Assembly (NCBI GenBank): GCA_946414465.1
Contig: CAMKOP010000002.1
Location: 1 to 64,000, forward strand
Direction: 5' to 3'
Origin: an uncultured Candidatus Saccharibacteria bacterium
GTDB taxonomy: Bacteria > Patescibacteriota > Saccharimonadia > Saccharimonadales > Saccharimonadaceae
DNA: 64,000 nucleotides
Shown: piece by piece, positions 61,574 to 64,000 of the stretch
Layout: each line of letters starts with the position of its first letter
Numbering within the stretch: position 1 is the first letter of the stretch
Position numbers and translations under genes: made by a program
The notes under the pieces: generated by a model
Told to the model about the DNA's origin: nothing
Seen by the model: only the letters and a program-made list of their open reading frames with translations
Database searches by the model: none

Positions 61574-61846
61574 ATGTCACATGTAAAAGCTGGCGGTACC
61601 GCCAAAAATGTCCATAATAATGCTGGCCAGCGCCTAGGCGTTAAGCGCTTTGGTGGCCAAAAAGTTAAGAGTGGTGAAGTATTAGTTCGCCAGACTGGTG
61701 CTACCAAGATTGCTGGTCCTGGTACTTATATGTCACGTAATTTCACAATTCACGCTGCAAAAGATGGCGTGGTGACTTTTGTGAAGACCAAGAAGACTCA
61801 TTTCTCTGGAAAATCGTTGCCGAGAGTACGAGTTGAAGTACGCTAA
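61574..61846 (+). CDS. rpmA: 50S ribosomal protein L27
   Basis: GGTAKNVHNNAGQRLGVKRFGGQKVKSGEVLVRQTG. Confidence 0.93.
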   Translation: MSHVKAGGTAKNVHNNAGQRLGVKRFGGQKVKSGEVLVRQTGATKIAGPGTYMSRNFTIHAAKDGVVTFVKTKKTHFSGKSLPRVRVEVR

Positions 61847-61847
61847 T

Positions 61848-61877
61848 AGTAGCCCCGAAAAGGGGCTATTTTTTGTG
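61848..61877 (+). terminator. rho-independent terminator
   Basis: TAGCCCC-gaaa-GGGGCTATTTTTTG. Confidence 0.85.
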
Positions 61878-61890
61878 CTATAATTAGTTT

Positions 61891-62934
61891 ATGGCTAAAA
61901 AGAAACGCGTCGGTTTTTCTGTACGGACAGTTTTGATTATTTTAACGGTGATTTTGGTGGGCTATGTAGTGTATCAGAATTGGCCAGATATTGAAGAAAC
62001 GTTAAAACATATACATGAAGCAAATGGTTTTGTATTGTTACTCTTGATTCCAGAACAGCTATTTATGTATTTTGCTTGTGGGCAGATCTTTTTCTCATAT
62101 TTAAAACAACAAAAGAATGTAGCGAAGTTTTCGGATAAGGAAATTTTACGGATATCGACAGAGCTTAATTTTGTAAACCATGCAGTACCGGCTGGGGGCG
62201 TGGGGGGATTAGCATTTTTGACTTATCGGATGGCGCCGTATGGTGTAAGTGCAGGGCAGGCATCTTTTCTATATATTTTTAGATATGCAGTAACAACGGT
62301 GATTAACTATGCGCAGGCTTTGATTGCAATTTTGGTGTTACTAGCGCTTGGTTTAATTTCACCTGAGGCGAAATGGATTATTCCGGTGTCTTTGCTAATG
62401 AATATGGGGGTTTTAGCGTTTCTTGGTTTGGTGGTGTATGTAGCGAGTAGCAAGAAAAGAATTGAGTTTTTTTCGAAAACAGTTTCGCAGGCTTTGAATG
62501 GAGCGGTGAAGTTAGTGACATTTGGTCACAGAAAATATGTCATTAGATACGATAAAATTAATGCGTATTTTGCAGATATTCATGAGAGTGTAAAAATTGC
62601 GAAGAAGAATAAAAAACTACTGAAAAAACCGGCGCTGTGGGGGCTCATATATAGTTTTTGCGAGATTGGTACGTATTGGATTGTGGCGATTTCATTAGGT
62701 CGGCCAGAACTTTTGCCATTTATTATGGTGGGTGAGGCGATTGGATCGGTGTTTGATGGGATTGTGCCGTATGGGCTGTATGAGCTTGGGATGGCGGGTG
62801 TGATGATTGCTCTCGGAGTAGATTTTCCGACGGCGACGATCATTACGGTGATGACGAGAGTGATTACTTTGTTATTTACGATTGCGTCGGGTTCGATTCC
62901 GTATTATGATGCGATTCGAGGTAAAGATGAATAG
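61891..62934 (+). CDS. flippase-like/UPF0104 integral membrane protein
   Basis: FVNHAVPAGGVGGLAFLTYRM and about eight TM segments ending DGIVPYGLYELGMAGVMIALG. Confidence 0.75.
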   Translation: MAKKKRVGFSVRTVLIILTVILVGYVVYQNWPDIEETLKHIHEANGFVLLLLIPEQLFMYFACGQIFFSYLKQQKNVAKFSDKEILRISTELNFVNHAVPAGGVGGLAFLTYRMAPYGVSAGQASFLYIFRYAVTTVINYAQALIAILVLLALGLISPEAKWIIPVSLLMNMGVLAFLGLVVYVASSKKRIEFFSKTVSQALNGAVKLVTFGHRKYVIRYDKINAYFADIHESVKIAKKNKKLLKKPALWGLIYSFCEIGTYWIVAISLGRPELLPFIMVGEAIGSVFDGIVPYGLYELGMAGVMIALGVDFPTATIITVMTRVITLLFTIASGSIPYYDAIRGKDE

Positions 62935-64000
62935 TATGACGCCGACAGAGTTTATCGGCGTGGTAAATCAGACACTTGAATATGCGTATGCGCCGGTGAT
63001 GATTACTGGTGAAGTGGCGAGTTTTAAGGTAAATCAGAATAAATGGGTATTTTTTGATCTTAAAGATGAAGAGTCGAGCGTGTCTTGTTTTATGACTTTG
63101 TGGTCGCTTCGAATTCCGTTGGAAGACGGGATGAAGGTGGTAGTGAGAGCAGCGCCGAAGTTAACAAAATGGGGTAAGTTTTCTTTGACGGTGGATGCAA
63201 TACAGCCGGTGGGGGAGGGAAGTTTGAAAAAAGCCTATGAGTTGCTCAAGAAAAAATTAACAGCTGAGGGACTGTTTGATAAGGCGAAAAAGCGTGAACT
63301 ACCTGTGGATTTAACACATCTTGGCGTGATATCATCTACACAGGCAGCGGGATATGCGGATTTTGTGAAAATCTTGAATGCGAGATGGGGTGGGATAAAA
63401 GTTGAAGTTGCGCATACTCAAGTGCAGGGATTGGATGCACCGGATCAAATAATACGGGCTTTGAAGTATTTTAATGAACGAGGCGACGTACAGGTGATTG
63501 CGATTTTGCGTGGTGGGGGAAGTGCGGATGATTTGTCGTGTTTTAATGATGAAGCTTTGGTGCGAGAGATTGCGGCGAGTCGGATACCGGTGATTACGGG
63601 GATTGGGCATGAAGTGGATGAATCGTTGTGTGATTTAGTTGCAGACGTGAGGGCATCAACACCGTCAAATGCGGCAGAGATGTTGACACGGGATAGGGCA
63701 GCAGAAAGTGCTAAAGTGGAAAAAATGATGAGACAAGCAAAACAGGCGATGATGCAGGAAATCGAAAAGGCGAAGGCTAATAATGCTGGGGCGGTTTTGC
63801 AGATTGCAAAAGGGATACTAAATAAATATATTGAGCCTATGAGAGAGGCGAATCGGGAAAAACTAATTAAGGCAGTTGATAGAATTAGAGAAGAATACAA
63901 TAGAATGACGGATGAATTGCGACATAAAGCAAAATTGCTTGAGGCACTAAATCCAGAAAAAGTCTTAAGTCAAGGCTATGCGATCTTGTCTGGTAAAATA
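62927..64000 (+). CDS. xseA: exodeoxyribonuclease VII large subunit, 3' truncated by window end
   Basis: ITGEVASFKVNQNKWVFFDLKDE, GVISSTQAAGYADFVKIL, AILRGGGSADDLSCFNDE, ITGIGHEVDESLCDLVADVRASTPSNAAEM. Confidence 0.93.
   Translation, partial: MNSMTPTEFIGVVNQTLEYAYAPVMITGEVASFKVNQNKWVFFDLKDEESSVSCFMTLWSLRIPLEDGMKVVVRAAPKLTKWGKFSLTVDAIQPVGEGSLKKAYELLKKKLTAEGLFDKAKKRELPVDLTHLGVISSTQAAGYADFVKILNARWGGIKVEVAHTQVQGLDAPDQIIRALKYFNERGDVQVIAILRGGGSADDLSCFNDEALVREIAASRIPVITGIGHEVDESLCDLVADVRASTPSNAAEMLTRDRAAESAKVEKMMRQAKQAMMQEIEKAKANNAGAVLQIAKGILNKYIEPMREANREKLIKAVDRIREEYNRMTDELRHKAKLLEALNPEKVLSQGYAILSGKI

Overview
The window looks like a chromosome segment from a CPR/Patescibacteria epibiont, most likely Candidatus Saccharibacteria (TM7). 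That placement is inferred from gene content and style; no search was run. The core genes encode glycolysis enzymes (pyk, pgk, pgi, gpmI), a complete arginine deiminase set (arcA, arcB, arcC and an ArcD/YfcC-type antiporter), proteases (FtsH, ClpC, ClpP, HtpX, PepN), LigA, PcrA/UvrD-like helicase, ProS, TyrS, QueA, RNase HI, L27, XseA (runs off the end), surface and secreted proteins, and tRNAs for Leu(TAA), Cys, Gly, Glu, Leu(CAG) plus a tandem proline tRNA array. An accessory island (about 16.7-23.8 kb) carries a lid-less Hsp70-like gene, a putative type II restriction-modification locus with controller protein, and a large serine recombinase ending inside a tRNA-Glu gene. The most unusual signal is a set of nested palindromic DNA elements (about 80-130 bp, at least two related families). 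They occur between genes and also in frame inside conserved genes: queA twice, a TRM11-like methyltransferase gene twice, and the uvrD-like gene once. Stems covary between copies, which resembles Rickettsia palindromic elements. Other notable signals: many -10 boxes sit 6-9 nt from start codons (leaderless mRNAs), a CIRCE operator overlaps the clpC promoter, two FISUMP-type secreted proteins have hypervariable DGR-like C-termini, an XRE-HTH domain is fused to MurA, and there is an orphan CdiA-C-like nuclease domain.
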